Under the pieces are notes generated by a model that worked only from the letters and a program-made list of their open reading frames with translations, had not been told where the DNA came from and ran no database searches. From the NCBI GenBank assembly GCA_014058105.1, contig JACGCM010001548.1, positions 1 through 64,000 on the forward strand: a stretch of 64,000 nucleotides of DNA. The letters run 5' to 3'. The position numbers and the translations under genes were made by a program. Each line of letters opens with the position of its first letter. Position 1 is the stretch's first letter. This document shows, one piece after another, positions 12,612-25,493 of the stretch. The stretch is from Kingdonia uniflora. Lineage: Eukaryota; Streptophyta; Magnoliopsida; Ranunculales; Circaeasteraceae.

Positions 12612-13845
12612 TGATGAATGTTTTTTCAAGCATTACTTAATACCCCGCTCTCAAGTACGGATTTACCGTTGTAGAAATTGTGGAGTGGGGGTCGTACCAC
12701 AGAGAGTGACAAGATGCAAAAAACTAATCATAAGCCAATTTATCGATGATTTGGAATTTTCTTCAAAACTAAGATAAAATTAAGGAAATAAGATCAAATT
12801 AAAAGAAGCTAGCCATGACTAAAGTTCTACCCAACAGAAATAATAATAGATCAAATAGTTTTACTAGGCGTATTTAAGTACCGAAAATCCTGAGTAGGGC
12901 ATTTTAAGTGTAGATGTTAACTCTAGATCCATGGTTGGGCATCTATGGTTTAATAATTAAGCTTCACTAAATCCAATTTGGAGGAGAGATTCAACCAACT
13001 ATGGTTAAGCTTGGTTGGATTTCTTCTCACGCATCTTTTCCCTTTATTGCCCTAAAATTTGACTTAGTGGTTAGAACACTGGAGTTTGGCAAAAAAGACT
13101 AAATTCACTTCCTAACTATGGTTAAGCTTAGAAGTGGATTATAGCTCTTAGAAGATATGCCAAAAAAGAGCTAATCCTAGAAAACTATATATCACTATCG
13201 CTAGTTTGGTATTGGCTTCCCTCTAGGCATAGCTAAAAAGGGATTAGCCTAGCATTATCCTAAAGATCATCGTATTAAAATAAATAAAGTAAATAAGAGA
13301 GAGAGAGAGATGCTTGAACAAAAAGTATTCTTGTATTTCTTCAATTCCATCCAATGTGAGATGCTCTATTACAATAGGGGGAGGGCTCCTTTTATAGGAG
13401 AAGGAACCCAAATTTAGAAACTATACATTAAAATTTAAAAATATTTTTATAATAATATCTTTTAATATTACAACCAATCACCTAAGATTCTTGCATATAA
13501 TTCTCTTAAGTAATATAGAGATCTTTCTTCATGAAAACACTTGCATATATCTTCAATATAAAATATCTTCAATGATCTTGGATGCAATATATTTTTTGTT
13601 CTTATTCTCCAAGAATATTTGTGTATATATTTCTTCAATCTTGAGACCAAATATATTATGTCTTTGACTTTTTGTGCTATGAACTGCTGGAAAAACTTTT
13701 ACTTGACTTTAAGAGCTTGGTTTCAAATATCCATCTCCAATAGCTACAATCAAACGAACGCGCATAACTACCCAAAATTTAATATAATGGACGACTAAAA
13801 TATATGTTTGGGTATATTAAAAATATTTTAATTGCGTGTTCATCA
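12612..13845 (-). repeat. 3' LTR of the Athila-like element
   Basis: A 1234 bp copy of 25959-27169. It has a short GA run at about 13300-13320 where the other LTR has a much longer one, and an extra segment after it (about 13310-13375) that the other copy lacks. Confidence 0.9.
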
Positions 13846-14990
13846 AATATCCCCAAACTTGAATTTTGCTTGTCCCGAGTAAAATAAAATAATAGCCACT
13901 TTCACTGGGAACGCAATTGCATTTAGCATATGCAACAAGTTGTTAAACCCCCAGGTTTAGCCTGGTGGACGAGTGTTGTCTCGTGAGGGTTTACAGTGAC
14001 TATACCCACAAAAGTCAATAATGACATTTTAAACAATTATAGAATACACATGACCCATTTCCTGCGAACTTATCCTTACTTAGTTGTGATAAAAGTATAC
14101 CGATGGGAAATCCTTAAACCTACTATTCTCCAAAGTATACTAAATAATATTTTAAGCTTATCCGAAACTAGAGGTACTACCTCAAGATTAGAAAGAGATT
14201 CAAGTATTTTACTTTAGCTATATTTGAGTATACAGTAAAAATAGTTTTATTGCCTAATACATTGTCTATAATAATTTACTCAGTTTTTGTAGTCTAGTTC
14301 TTACTATAATAAATTCAACGGTCAGTTCGACAAGTGCCTTAGTCAATTCGTCTTCCTAGAATTTTACTTTTTTCTTTTCTTTTGCAAGCCTTTTCTTTTA
14401 AGTACATTGTTTCTTAGTAAAGCCTCTGTAATAAAGAGTTTTTAGTCGACAATCCCCGCCAGTTGGCTAAGGTTGTCGGGGTGTAGTGCCCCATCATGAC
14501 CTAGACTCAGAATTTTTATAAATAATATTTTTTTGTACTCCTTTCACAATGCTCATGTTCAAACTCTAGATTAGTGATAATTTTTCCTCTTTGAGTTCAT
14601 AATTGTGCGAGTAGCCTTGCGCGTGATAGTTTTTAGAGCACATTTGGCTTATTATTTTTTCTTTGGAATGAACTTATTCTTAGGCAGTTGTCTCCCCTAT
14701 AACAAACTATTCCTAACATAAATACTAAATTTCCCTTACACTAAGCAAAAATTTATTGAATGTATTAATTGCAAAACTACAGTAAAGTGCACATTTTTAA
14801 AATATGCCAAGCTAACTTGAATTAGTCGCTAATTAAAAGATAGTACATCTAGTTTAAGATAATCCAAAATATTCTAGTATGTACTTAGTACAATTTCAAA
14901 ATTTAGGCTTTTCCATAATATTTATGTCAAGGTAAAATTAGTTTAAGTGTTTAGAAATTGTTGTCTCTTCATCAAAAGTGTAGGACTTTA
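13846..14990 (-). other. 3' non-coding region of the Athila-like element
   Basis: About 1.1 kb between integrase and the 3' LTR. On the minus strand caagtttggggatat lies next to the LTR and is the likely polypurine tract (about 13846-13860). No env-like ORF is visible, although some Athila elements carry one here. Confidence 0.55.
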
Positions 14991-14999
14991 GCTAAGATT

Positions 15000-16150
15000 T
15001 TAATCGTTGGCCATTGACCTTAAAAATATTTTTGTTCTCAGGATCGTCCACCTCCACGGCCTCATGAGGAAAAATAGTTTTAACCGTAAAGGGGTCATGC
15101 CAACAGGATTGTAGTTTCCTAGGAAATGGACGAAGCTTAGAGTTATAAAGCAATACCTTTTAATTGGGCTCGAAGGTTTTACGAATAATTGATTTATCGT
15201 AAAAAGCTTTAGTATGTTCCTTGTAAATTTTTGAACTTTTATAAGCCTCATGATGAAGTTCATCCAACTCAAAAAGTTGAAGCTTTCTCTTGGACCCAGC
15301 TTGGTCCATCTCAAAGCTAAGGGCCTTTGTGGCCCAAAGACTTTGTGTTCTAGTTCCACAGGCAAGTGGCAAGCCTTCCCAAAGATAAGTCTATAGGGTG
15401 ATATTCCAATCGAAGTTTTATAAGTTGTTTGATAGGCCCAAAGAGCATCATCAAGACGATCTGACCAGTGTTTGCGATCAGTTCAAACAAATTTTTCGAA
15501 AATTCTTGTAATCTCCCAATTGGAAACTTCTACTTGACCACTTGTTTATGGATGGTAAGGTGTGGCAACTTTATGAGTGATGGAATAATTTTTCAATAAA
15601 GTTCTAAAAACACAATTGCAAAAATATTTTCCACAATCACTAATAACTACTCAAGGAGTACCAACACGATTAAAAATATTTTTTATCAATTTGACCGCAG
15701 GCTTTTAGTCATTTGTCAAACATACTACCGATTCGACCCATTTGGAGACATAGTCCACTGCGACTAGAATATAAAGGTTTTTACGAGATAAATGAAACGG
15801 ACCCATAAAATTTATGCTATAAACATAAAAAAGTTTAACAATAAGAATGTTGTTTAGGGGCATCATGTTGCGGTAAAAAATATTACCGGTCCTCTAACAC
15901 CTATCACAAGTATAACAAAAGGTTTGTGCATCACGGAAAAGGGTAGGCCAATAAAGACCAGATTGAAAAAAATTTGTAGTCGTTTTCTTAGCACTAAAAT
16001 GTCCTCCACAGGTATAGGTGTGGGAAAAACATTAGTACACTCTGGAACTCATCATTTGAAATGCATCTCCTAATAACTTGGTTAGAACAAAACTTATACA
16101 GATAAGGATCATCCCAACTGAAACGTCTAACCTCGTGCAGGAATTTAGTT
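15000..16150 (-). pseudogene. Athila-like integrase
   Basis: Minus-strand translation gives FQSGLYWPTLFRDAQTFC with a following CxxC region, then [11 protein letters not shown] (first catalytic Asp), VVISDCGKYFCN (second Asp) and HPxTSGQVEVSNWEI (catalytic Glu), then [18 protein letters not shown] and [12 protein letters not shown]. All three DDE residues are still readable. Several stops and frameshifts interrupt the domain, so the protein is not produced intact. Confidence 0.85.
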
Positions 16151-16179
16151 TTATCTTGCTTAGACCAGTGGTCAGGTAA

Positions 16180-16680
16180 TCACTCAGTGGCAAGATAATT
16201 GACAATGTCGGCATACAAAGGTAGTTGTATAATAGCCATGAGCAGCTCATCAGGAAATGTCTCTAAGATAAATAAGAGATCTTCACCACCTTCGATTAGA
16301 AGTCGGGATAAATGGTCTGCTATAACATTTTCAATACCTTTCTTATCTCGAATTTCGATGTCAAATTCTTGTAATAAGAGGATCCATCGGATTAACTGAG
16401 GCTTAGCGCTCTTTTTGGTTAACAAATATTTTAAGGCCGCGTAATTGGTGTAGAGAATAATTGTGGACCCAACAAGATATAACCAAAAAAATTCTAATGC
16501 AAACACAATGGCTAATAACCCCTTCTCAGTGGTAGAGTAATTCATTTGTGCATCATTGAGCGCGCGACTAGCATAGTAAATAATATGAGGTTTTTTATCT
16601 ACTTTTTGCCTTAAAATTACTCTAACAACGTAGTCAGATGTATCGCACATCAATTCAAATAGAAGATCCCAGTTGGGCGG
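16180..16680 (-). pseudogene. Athila-like RNase H
   Basis: An open frame reads [35 protein letters not shown], then [18 protein letters not shown] and [11 protein letters not shown]. These are hallmarks of the gypsy RNase H that follows RT. It is joined to RT in the same frame across one stop codon at 16681-16683, apparently a CAA to TAA change. Confidence 0.85.
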
Positions 16681-17907
16681 TTAGATGATTGGAGCAGAAG
16701 TTAATAGAAGTATGAGCTTCTTAAAAGCTCTAGAACATTCATCATCAAAGTGGAAATCAGTGTCCTTAGTAAGTAAATTGCACAAGGGTTGGGAAATTTT
16801 GCTAAATTTTTTTATGAACCGACAATAAAATCCCACATGGCCTAGAAATGATCGAATGGCCTTAACCGTTCGAGGAGGGGGTAAGGAAGAAATAATATCG
16901 ATTTTGGCCTTATCAACTTCTATCCCTTTGTTGGAGATGATATATCCAAGAACTATCCCTTCTGTTACCATGAAGTAACATTTTTCCCAGTTTAACACCA
17001 AATTGGTTTGTGTACATCGTTCTAGCACAAGCTCTAAATGATGTAAACATTTATCAAAAGAGGAACCAAACACTAAAAAATCATCCATGAAGATTTCAAT
17101 AAATTTATCAACCATATCAGAGAATATGTTCATCATACAACATTGAAATGTAGCGGGTGCATTACATAAACCAAATGGCATACGTCGATAAGCATAAGTC
17201 TCGTAGGGATACGTGAATGCGATTATCTTCTGATCATCAGGAGCGATGGGGATCTGGTTATATCCAGAATAACCGTCAAGAAAATAATAATGATTTTTTC
17301 CCGCTAATCGTTCAAGCATTTGATCAATAAATGGAAGAGGAAAATGATCTTTCCTAGTGACCGTGTTCAACTTTCTGGAATCGATACAAACATACCACCC
17401 GGTGGTCATACGGGAAGGGATTAATTCATTATTCTCATTTTCAACTACAGTAATCCCTGATTTCTTGGGTACAACTTGAACAGGACTGGCCCACTTACTA
17501 TATGAAATATGGTATATGATACCCGAGCCTAATAGCTTGAGAACTTCCTTCTTAACCACCTCCATCATAGTTGGATTTAAACGTTATTGCATCTCACGTG
17601 AATTTTTAAGACCGTTCTCAAGATTGATGCGATGCATGCACACGGCCGGGCTAGTTTCCTTCAAGTCTGTTATAGACCACCCTATGACTGATTTATGTTT
17701 TCTAAGGACACTCAGCAGTCTACCTTCCTGGTCGTCATCTAGATTGGAAGCTATTATCACAGTTAGATTTTTAGAATCACCTAGAAAGGCATACTTCAGA
17801 GTATTGGGTAATGGCTTGAGGTCCTGCTGGGGTGGTTTAACAATGGATGTAATAGGTAAAATAGTTGATGGTTCAAGAGGTTCCAGTCTAGGTCTCCATT
17901 TGGACAT
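16681..17907 (-). pseudogene. Athila-like reverse transcriptase
   Basis: The translation is nearly continuous. An N-terminal linker (KPLPNTLKYAFLGDSKNL, SVIGWSITDLKETSP) is followed by SPVQVVPKKSG, VCIDSRKLNTVTRKDHFPLP, RMPFGLCNAPATFQ and the catalytic box FMDDFLVFG. The IDQMLERLAGK and long NENNELIPSR segments are typical of Athila/Tat-group RT. One stop lies between linker and core at about 17581-17583 (CAA to TAA) and one at the end of the domain. Confidence 0.9.
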
Positions 17908-18322
17908 GTTAAAAATAGGAGTTGAGTCGAGTAAGGCATTAAACTCTTCAACGATCGTGTCTCCATCAAAGTCCTCACCAAAGTTTACAAGACATAATTC
18001 TTATGGGTCCTCAGAAAAGGATTTGGGGAAAGAGTTATAAACTAGATAGTCAATCATATTGAGCCCAACCATGTTATCAGAATCAGGCACTTGAGTATTA
18101 TTGCTAAAAATATTGAGTTTGATTTTCAAGTTACCCATAGATAGTTATAAGACCCCATTAAAACAATTGATAATGGCATAGCAGTAGGAAGAAAATAGCG
18201 GCCCAATATGACGGGGATCCCGCAACTAGGATTCTTGACATCTTCAGTGTCCAAAATAATAAAGTCTACAAAAAAATGAGAGTATTAACCTTGATAAGGA
18301 TATCCTCAAGGATACCACGTGG

Positions 18323-18769
18323 CTATCGTATTGACCTATCTGCCAATTGAAGTGTCATTCGGGTAGGTTCGAGTTCTCCAAGTCTTAATTCCTTATAGAC
18401 CGAATAAGGTAAGACATTCACACTAGCCCCCAAGTCGAGTAACGCCCTATCCACTTTGTGATCTCCAATTTTGTAAGGGATAGTTGGGCTTCTGGGATCT
18501 CGAAGCTTATGAGGGGTTAATGTCTCAGTCAAGAAGACTTTCTTGTGCACATTGATTTTCCTTTTCCTAGTGCATGCATCCTTAAGAAATTTGGCATATA
18601 CAGGAATAAGCATGATGGAATCGAGTACTGAAATATTTATATGAACTTGCTTAAATGTATATAATATTTCGTCAAATTGAATCCTTTTATTAGCTGGAAG
18701 AAGGCGTTGTGGATAAGGCACATTTGGCTCAACACGTGCCTTTGGTATAGAAATGGATGAGGTAGACAA
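18323..18769 (-). pseudogene. Athila-like aspartic protease
   Basis: An open frame of 148 residues contains PYPQRLLPANK, IPVYAKFLKDACTRKRKI, TIPYKIGDHKVDRALLDLG and ASVNVLPYSVYKELRLGE. The active-site triad appears as D-L-G-A; in this family the residue after Asp is often Leu, so this need not be damage. It is preceded by gag and followed by the RT linker. A frame break separates it from RT. Confidence 0.8.
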
Positions 18770-18999
18770 CTCTTTAGATTTCTTTGAAGGTTCATGGTTG
18801 CTTATTACAACTGGTTCACTCGTACCTACCTCATCCTCAATAGCAACTGGTGTTGGCTGAACTCTAGGTATTTCAACTTGGTTATCAATTTGTCTACCAC
18901 TTTAAAGAGTAGTAATGACATTAAGCTATTTTAGGATTGAGCCAGAATCAAAACTCGGTGGTCCTTTTGGATTGGATACAGGTTGGCTAGGTAGCTTAG

Positions 19000-20545
19000 C
19001 TGGTGATCTCTCATGCAATATATTTGCCAATTGACCTATCTGAGTCTCTAAATTAGAGATAGATCGGGATGTAGAATTTTGATTCACCAAAGTCTATTCC
19101 TGGAATTGTATCATTTGTTGCTGAAATTGTAACGTTTGTTTTTTACTTTCCATTAATTGTTGCATGAAGAGAGCAAGGGTATCTTCTAAAGATGGTTTAG
19201 GTGGAGCGGGTGGAAACTGTTTGGATTACTGAAAGGATTGCTGAGATGCCTCAGGATAAGATTAAGAAAGGGCATTCCTAGGAAAATTATGAACTGAGGT
19301 TTGTGGCTCTCCAAAGGGTTGGTTGTTCTTCTACGAAAAATTTGGGTGTTTCTGCCAAGTTGGCTTGTACTGGTCAAAAGGTCTTTTGTAGGTATTATTA
19401 AAAGGATTCACTTGCTCTTGATTGTCATTCATTTTATTGAACATAGGACACATTTGAGTCACATGGATGACATTATGACAAACGGTCCAACCCTGTTGCT
19501 AAACTTGGCTCACACTACCCTTAGATTGATTCATAGTCATGCCTCGATTTTTTGGGTAAGAGTATCTAATTGGGCTTTGATGGTCGTTCCCTCTCTCACA
19601 TCATATAAGCCACCTTTCTTGGTTGTATGGACATTTCTATGCGGATCAAAATCATACTATTGAGACTTCTCAGCCAATGTCTCAAACTCCTCATAAGCTC
19701 TATCAGGTTCAAGGTCCTAGAATTTACCACTATGCATGGATTCTAGCCTATAACGATTCTCAGAGGTTATTCCACGATATAAGATCTGGGCTAAATGTTA
19801 CTTTTCAAAACCATGATGGGGCCATTGTGAAAGAAGATCCTTATATCTTTCTCATGCCATAAAACGTTTCACTTTTATTTTAAGCAAATTCAACAATTGT
19901 ATTTCAAAGAGTGAGGGTTTTTCCCATTGAAAACCATTTGGTTTTGAACTTGGTCTCCATTTGGTCCCATGAATTGATAGATGTTGGTGCTAATGAATCA
20001 AGCTAATTACTCGCATTGTCTTTTAGTGAGAATGAGAATAAATGAAGGCGGACGGAATCCTCTGTAAAATATTGATATTTTGATAGTGTATAAATTTTCT
20101 TAAATTCGTGGACGTGCTTATAAGGGCTTTCAGAATCAAGCCTATGAAATGTAGGTAACATTTGGATCATACTAGGCTTGATTTCATAATGTTTTGTTGT
20201 GACGGGCGGTAACACGATACACGAAGGAATATTGCTCACTACAGGGGTCCAATAGTCCCTTAGAGATTTGGCGGCAGCCATGATTGGGGGCACAACTTCA
20301 AGCTCAATAACAAGCTTAATTGGGTCAACTCTAGATAGATTACCCTCCTCCAAAATTAGGGGTCCTAAGTTCTCTATTGTACTGATTGGGCGAGGTAGTC
20401 GCCCTCCCCGCTTTGGCTGAGGTGGTGGGCCGTAAATAGGCAAAGGTTCTGGTAAACTTCCTAAAAGTTTTTCTCTACGTGTCCAATTGATCATGCACAA
20501 ACTAATATGCGATAAAATTTGACACCCGATGCAGTAAATAATCAA
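19000..20545 (-). pseudogene. Athila-like gag
   Basis: The 20545-20003 open frame holds a Pro-rich segment (RRGGRLPRP-like, IYGPPPQPK) and the capsid-like core MIQMLPTFHRLDSESPYKHV followed by VRLHLFSFSLKDNA. Downstream, broken pieces show FDQYKPTWQKHPNF and Gln-rich FMQQLMESKKQTLQFQQQM, then SISNLETQIGQLANIL. This domain order is that of Athila-group gag. Confidence 0.8.
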
Positions 20546-21760
20546 TCAAACTTATAGTCTAACACTTAAACATTTTTTAAGAAGTAAAAATTAGGTCTCC
20601 CCTATTTTCTTCTATGTTGACAAAAGAGTAGGATGGTCAAAGGTTTTGGTTCCTACACTCCTCTGCATCACTATGCTAGTACTAGCTTAGAGTAGATGTT
20701 CAGTCCTCACGCCTGAGCGAGTCACCTTATCGTATGTCAACACTCAGAACGGTGGCGTCGCAAACCTACAACCAGTATTTCACGGCTCTAGGCTGAGGCC
20801 GTATCCTACGAACCCATGTTTCTACCCCGGTCTGGTACATCTATCTGTTAGGTGATGAAATCCCGTGGGAATCTTGCTACTCTCTTTTATTATTAGTTAT
20901 TTTCAGGTCCGGGACGTTCAATTTTTATGTAATACGAATTTCTTCGTATCCCTAATGGGTGGTCCCATTTGTTAGAGAGCTTTTTGGTTGATGAAATCCC
21001 GCAAGTCTCTAATAGTTTTTACCTTTACAAATGTTGGAAAGAAAAGAAATTTAAATACGTTAATAGGTCAATCGAAACACAATAATTTTTTTATTAAAGC
21101 AGCGTGTATTTGTATAGTCCACAGGACTTTATGTTCCTAGTGCCAGGGCGAAGCGGATATGAACCCCTTATAGATGTCAAGTTTATAAAGATACCAACCT
21201 ACGGGAAGTATTTCCTGGTGAAGTTGTGGTCGCCCCTTCACTTACGGGATGAAAGAAGGATGTGTCCCTTCACTTAAGGGGTACAAGAAGGATGGATTTG
21301 ATGATGCTTTTTGCCTTGCGTATTGCCCGTCTTGTTTCCACACTTTAACGCTCTTCAAGGCCAAGCTCCTCCTTAAAGCCAACACCACTGACTAAAAGCA
21401 CTTTTGGAATTCTTTGCCTAGACAAGAGTAGATGTGGCTATGATGATGCACTTCAATGCTCCAACAAGGAATTACCAACTTAGATGATGTAAAGAAGCTG
21501 CAAAATATTTTCCTTTCTTGAAAACGGCTACAAAATATTCTCAAACAAAGCAATAAAGCAATAACCCAAACCAAGAACTTGAGTTTTCTTATGCACAAAA
21601 ATAACTTGGTTGTGCCGTGATAAATCGATGAGATTAGCAGTAAATTATTAAATGTAAATGTCCCACTTTATAAGTCAAGCACCAAATCTCAAGAGATGAG
21701 CACTAACTATTTAAAACTAACTTTTAAAATCCAAGCAACAAATTTAAGAGATGTGCACTA
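20546..21760 (-). other. Leader region of the Athila-like element
   Basis: Non-coding sequence upstream of gag. The segment gatgaaatcccg appears twice (about 20853 and 20989), and a cccttcactta-g-gg unit twice near 21233 and 21268. No ORF of its own is convincing. The leader resumes on the other side of the copia insertion (25682-25937). Confidence 0.5.
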
Positions 21761-22313
21761 TGTTGAGCCTCAAGCTCGGAAACCACAAACTCCAAGTCGA
21801 TTTGGGTTAGCAATGAACAAACACAAACAAGGAAATACATACAACACCAAGTTTATAGTGGTTCAAAAAATTGCCTACGTCCACTTTCAAGAGAGAGAGT
21901 GAGTTTATTCAAGATCCCAATTACAATCACTCATAAACCCATTAGAGGTTTCTCTCAAGAACACCTCTCAAAAGACCTCACCAAAGGATTGTATCAAAAG
22001 GGGATGGCTCTCAAAGGACAAGTTTCCCTTTATATACTAGGGAAACCCTTTTATAATCGCTCAAATCTTGAGGTAATCAAGAGGTTCAAAAACCATCAAA
22101 AAAGCCAAGTTACCAGATTTCGTTCGAACGAAATATACTTCTGGGCCAAATTTTCAGGGAGTTCAACATTGGTCGTCGAACGAGATATCAAGTCGTTCGA
22201 GCGACTTGGGCTCTTGGGCCAAATTCTAGAGAGTTGTTAAAGGGTCGTTTGAACGGATTCAAGGGTCGTTCGAACGACCAAGACCCAAACCCAAAAAATA
22301 CAATTTTTCCACA
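21761..22313 (-). repeat. Copia 3' LTR with TATA box
   Basis: A 553 bp LTR. On the minus strand tagtatataaaggg (about 22041-22028) is a good TATA box. The U3 part contains several copies of the palindrome gttcgaac (for example about 22123, 22195, 22268), which recurs in the 5' LTR fragment and at 29.3 kb. Confidence 0.85.
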
Positions 22314-22401
22314 ATTCTCCACCTCGGTGAAGATTTCCCAAACCAAACGAGCTGAAATCTGAGCTGAACATAGAAACTAAACAAAGACTTTCCACCATCA
22401 A

Positions 22402-22806
22402 ATGTCCCCAAAGACCCAAACATACAAACGGCCCAAGGAAACCAAACAAACCAAGCGTCCTAAGGAGCCAAAACCAAACCAAGCGACCCAAGGAACCAAT
22501 CAAACCAAACGTCCCAAAGGAATCAAAAATGAAACCAAGCGTCCCAAGGAATTAATAAACCAAATCCAAACCAATTTTCCAAGGAATCAAAATCGACCAA
22601 ATGTCCCAAGAAACCAAATCTAAACCAAGTGCCCCAAGGAACCAAATCTAAACCAAGCGTCCCAAAGAACCAAATCCAAGCCAAACATCCCAAGGAACCA
22701 AATCAAATCCCAGCATCCCAAGGAACCCAATTCTACCAAATGTCTAACATAACCAAAATTAACCAAATGTCCCAATGGAGCAAATTGTTCCCAAGGAACC
22801 AAATCG
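22402..22806. repeat. Minisatellite inside the copia element
   Basis: About 14 imperfect tandem units of 26-36 bp follow the pattern gtcccaaggaaccaaatc plus aaaccaagc. The reading frames crossing it are artefacts of the repeat. It lies where the second half of RT and the RNase H should be. Confidence 0.85.
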
Positions 22807-22965
22807 ACTACACCAAATCAATGGTTGCCTATGTACCACTATGGATCAAGTCGCCCGTAGTTCACACAATCCCCGTGAGGGGCCAAATCAATCCATAAGA
22901 AAGAGACGCACTGTTCCCTTCTCTCTATCTCTATGAATCTCCATATCAAGAGTTTGTTTGTACCG

Positions 22966-23340
22966 TTATCTTGGAAATCTCTTCAAACTGTACAATGATC
23001 TCTTCATCAATTGATACGTATCTTCCTCTCTAACAACAGTAAACCCACTTAGTTGAGTCATATTGATCTCTTCCTTCCACTTCCCATGAAAGAACGTCGT
23101 CTTAACATCGAGATGTTGCAATTCAAATTCAAATTCGCTACTAAAGTCAATAGGATACAATAGGATACAATTGTAATTCTTTTTGTAGACCCATTTACCA
23201 CCAATCGCCATCTTGTGAAGAGAATACATCTCTTCCATCCTCGCTCCCTCTCAATATTTAGCCATGGAAGAAACATCTTCAACAATCGGTAGTGCATAGA
23301 CTACTATGGCCTTCACCTTTGGAAGTACCATATTCTTTAT
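22966..23340 (-). pseudogene. Copia reverse transcriptase, N-terminal part
   Basis: Minus-strand translation shows MEEMYSLHK, then AIGGKWVYKK with about 20 residues missing between them compared with typical copia RT, then LDVKTTFFHGKWKEEINM and YQLMKRSLYSLKRFPR. The catalytic YVDDM box and everything after it are absent. Confidence 0.75.
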
Positions 23341-23649
23341 AAGCCATTTTGGCTTACCCATATTCCTCTTTGGTTTACAAGTTGCAATTTACTCCGCCAC
23401 TGGAATCTCTTCATCTGTACTACCAAATGTTCCACCTTCATCCGTGTCTTCATCATTTAGAACAAGTACTAATGGCTCATCACCCATTGTCACACCGGTA
23501 GATGACCCCCCTCTAAGTACGGAACTCTCTGGCCAATGTGAAGACACATCAATCTCTACCCGCTGTGAAACCTTGTTGGTGGTCTTTTCTGTGTGCTTAG
23601 AGCCATGTGACTTCATCATAGAAGCCTCTTCAAAAGTGATATCTCTGCT

Positions 23650-24420
23650 CAGAATGATCTTCTAGTCTCTCGTATCTCATAACTTATAGCCTTTCACACC
23701 CTTCTTCTTACCCAAAAAAATGGTCTTCCTTGCCCGTGGATTCAACTTACCATCCTTAACATGATAGTATGTCGGACACCCAAATATACGAAGAGTATCA
23801 TAATCTGTAGCAGGCTCACCCGACCAAGCTTCTATTGGTGTCTTACCTCAATTATAGTAGAAGGAAACCTATTAATGAGATAGAATGCATATGTCAAACC
23901 TCAGCCCAAAATGCCTTGCCCAACTATGAATTGGACAGCATACAACGTACCTTCTCTAGCAAAGTACGGTTCATGCGCTCAGCTATCCCATTTTATTACG
24001 GTGTCTCTCTAATCGTGAAGTATCGAACTACCCCCTCATCCCGACATACTTGCAAGAATTGATTACTAGTGTACTCCCCACCATTTTCCAAATGGAGCAC
24101 TTTAATCTTTCGGCCAGTCTGAGTCTCAATCAACTTCTTTCACGTCATGAAAATTTTTAGGACTTCATCCTTCTTCCTCATGATATATACCCATACCCGC
24201 CTAAAATAGTCATCCACAAAAGACACAAAATAATGCTTCCCTCCTAGCGATGCATTCTTGAAGGGTCTCCAAACATCACAGTGAACATAATTAAAGGTTC
24301 CAAGAGTACTGTGGATAGCGGTGCCGAACTTTACCCTTGTCTGCTTGCCCAGAATACTGTGTTCACAAAATTCTAATTTGTATACCTTGACACCTTTCAA
24401 TAGCCCCTGGTTCGCGAGAA
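23650..24420 (-). pseudogene. Copia integrase core
   Basis: It reads FNYVHCDVWRPFKNAS and GGKHYFVSFVDDYFRRVWVY (catalytic Asp region), then ENGGEYTSNQFLQVC and an NGIAERMNRTLLEKVRCML segment with the catalytic Glu region. WGP has become WRP, and frameshifts follow. Confidence 0.75.
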
Positions 24421-25490
24421 CTCTCAATGACTTTTCCCCAACATACGCCAAACGCATGTGCAATAGCCGAGTGGTATCTATGGAAGTGGTCTCCTCCCTT
24501 TCCGCAGTAGCAATCTCACCAAGAACAGCTAGCGTTGTAGCATTAAGATAGTACAAGTTGTTACTTCTTCTATAGCCCCTCAATATCACCATGGCTCCCT
24601 TATGAACCCTATTCACCCTATTCTCAGACACAACCTTGTAGCCTTTCGCTTCAAGTAAACCAGTCGAGATAATGTTCTTTCTCATCATCGGAATATACCG
24701 AACCTCATCAATCTCTTTAACTAACCCATTGTGCAATTTTAGTTGAATGGTACCTATCCCCAAGATGCGGCAAGGCTTATCATTTCCCATCAACACCACT
24801 CCATCTTCTAGTATTTTCAAACCAGAAAAATAACCCTTTTCGGGACAATTGTGATAACTAACACGCAAATCTAAAATCCATTCTTTTGTATCACTAACAC
24901 ATGCACTAGATGTTATAGTAAAAGAGAAATTTGAATCATTATCTCCTATTTCCGTGTCCCGAACCAAATTCATAGAAGAACCCAATTTTCCCGCTTTCTT
25001 TTTCTTAAGCGCTGGACAATCATTTTTCCAATGACCCGTTTCCTTGTAAAGCGCGCATTGGTCCTTACCCAATTTATTACTATTTAAACTGCAACCTTTC
25101 AATTTTGATCGAAGGTTGTTACCACTCGCCTTCTTTTAGTCTGAAGACCTCCCTCTAGTCATTAATACCTCAGATGTCGACTCCTCGGACTTATATTTTT
25201 CCTTTCTTTGGTACTCTTAGTTTACAACCACCGTAGTCACATCTGAGTATTATAATGAACTTTTCCCATATATTATTATCGTAACAAAATGTTCGTACTC
25301 TTCGGGAAGCGAGTTCAAGAATAATAGTGCTTTGTCTTCATCACCAACCTTTTCCTCTAAATTCGCCAAGTCGACTAATAACTTGGTAAAATCATTCAAA
25401 TGCTCTGACATACTAATCCATTATCTCATTTTGAAGCGATAAAGCTTCCTCTTCAAATGGAGTCGATTTGGATGTTCTTCACCAAATACT
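24421..25490 (-). pseudogene. Copia gag C-terminus, zinc knuckle, protease and pre-integrase domain
   Basis: Upstream pieces match the gag core (MSEHLNDFTKLLVDLANLEE, FLNSLPEEYEHFVT). The zinc knuckle reads CALYKETGHWKNDC, so its second Cys is Tyr. The protease motif is WILDLRVSYHNCP, with D-S-G changed to D-L-R. A GAG-pre-integrase segment (LLHMRLAYVGEKSLRVLANQ) follows. Both the zinc site and the protease active site are broken. Confidence 0.85.
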
Positions 25491-25493
25491 TCT

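Noticed and set aside
22402..22806. CRISPR-like array
   Set aside because: Units are contiguous imperfect repeats without unique spacers, inside a plant retrotransposon.
22237..22898. Several overlapping frames rich in Pro/Lys or Leu/Gly around the copia minisatellite
   Set aside because: They are low-complexity translations of the tandem repeat and change with frame.
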